The notes under the pieces are model-generated. The model did not search any database, was not told where the DNA came from, and saw only the letters and a program-made list of their open reading frames with translations. DNA of 6,129 nt, from the NCBI GenBank assembly GCA_021850835.1, contig JAJZKS010000112.1, positions 1 to 6,129 on the forward strand. The letters are read 5' to 3'. The DNA is from Thermoplasmata archaeon. Its GTDB lineage: Archaea; Thermoplasmatota; Thermoplasmata; Thermoplasmatales; Thermoplasmataceae. Position 1 is the first letter of the stretch, and the number at the start of each line of letters is the position of its first letter. The translations under genes were made by a program, and so were the position numbers. This document shows, piece by piece, positions 6,081 to 6,129 of the stretch.

Positions 6081-6096
6081 ATAATTAGTTTTTTTT
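6081..6096 (-). promoter_or_regulatory. TATA-like promoter of acnA
   Basis: The minus strand shows an A8 tract (6089-6096), then ACTAATTAT (6081-6089) centred about 31 nt before the ATG at 6054. With normal archaeal spacing the transcript would start near 6059, leaving a leader of only about five bases and excluding the Shine-Dalgarno-like sequence. The A/T match is only moderate. The remaining 6097-6129 holds no recognisable gene. Confidence 0.35.
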
Positions 6097-6129
6097 CCAC
6101 AAAGGCAGTGTGCCTCACCTCTCCCTGAA

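Noticed and set aside
6055..6081. N-terminal extension of aconitase from TTG 6081
   Set aside because: It contains the Shine-Dalgarno-like sequence, is not aconitase-like, and the ATG at 6054 gives the family-typical N-terminus.
6103..6115. Small hairpin AGGCA-GTG-TGCCT near the end of the window beside a T8 run
   Set aside because: The stem is only 5 bp, and the T run lies on the wrong side for a plus-strand terminator. The neighbouring gene is out of view.
1..6129. Defence island, CRISPR array, transposon, phage or tRNA signals
   Set aside because: No regular repeat array, terminal inverted repeats with target duplications, transposase or nuclease motifs, or cloverleaf sequence could be seen on either strand.

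Overview
The window looks archaeal, most likely from the Thermoplasmata (Thermoplasma/Ferroplasma-type acidophiles). This is inferred from several signs read by eye. The glutamine synthetase is a short archaeal type I enzyme ending in WELERYLPIL. Arginine is written mostly with AGG/AGA and isoleucine often with ATA. All three large genes have an A/T-rich TATA-like box about 28-31 nt before the chosen ATG, the spacing expected of leaderless or nearly leaderless archaeal transcripts. No database search was possible, so the genus is open.

Layout, left to right. (1) 1-213, plus strand: the C-terminal end of a membrane protein, with one transmembrane helix and a basic tail. (2) 219-1553, minus strand: glnA, complete, converging on gene 1 with only 5 bp between the stop codons; its oligo-T terminator overlaps the neighbour's stop. 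(3) 1554-1931: an A/T-rich gap with the glnA promoter(s), a repeated decamer, short palindromes and a 31-codon plus-strand ORF (1831-1926) that has a clear Shine-Dalgarno sequence. (4) 1932-3230, minus strand: a 432-aa protein with a possible winged-helix N-terminus and a long run of TPR-like helical repeats, function unknown. (5) 3231-3312: an intergenic spacer with a perfect 8+2+8 inverted repeat and the TPR gene's promoter. (6) 3313-6054, minus strand: acnA, a complete AcnA/IRP-type aconitase whose start is better placed at the ATG at 6054 than at the upstream TTG at 6081. (7) 6055-6129: acnA upstream region.

The two recognisable enzymes belong to central carbon and nitrogen metabolism. 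Aconitase makes isocitrate on the way to 2-oxoglutarate, and glutamine synthetase consumes the glutamate made from it. They are separate transcription units, so I do not claim a functional operon. The least ordinary part is the middle: an unassigned TPR protein with a possible DNA-binding N-terminus, tail-to-tail with a tiny ribosome-site-bearing ORF and flanked by palindromic elements. A regulator/peptide pair is one speculative reading.
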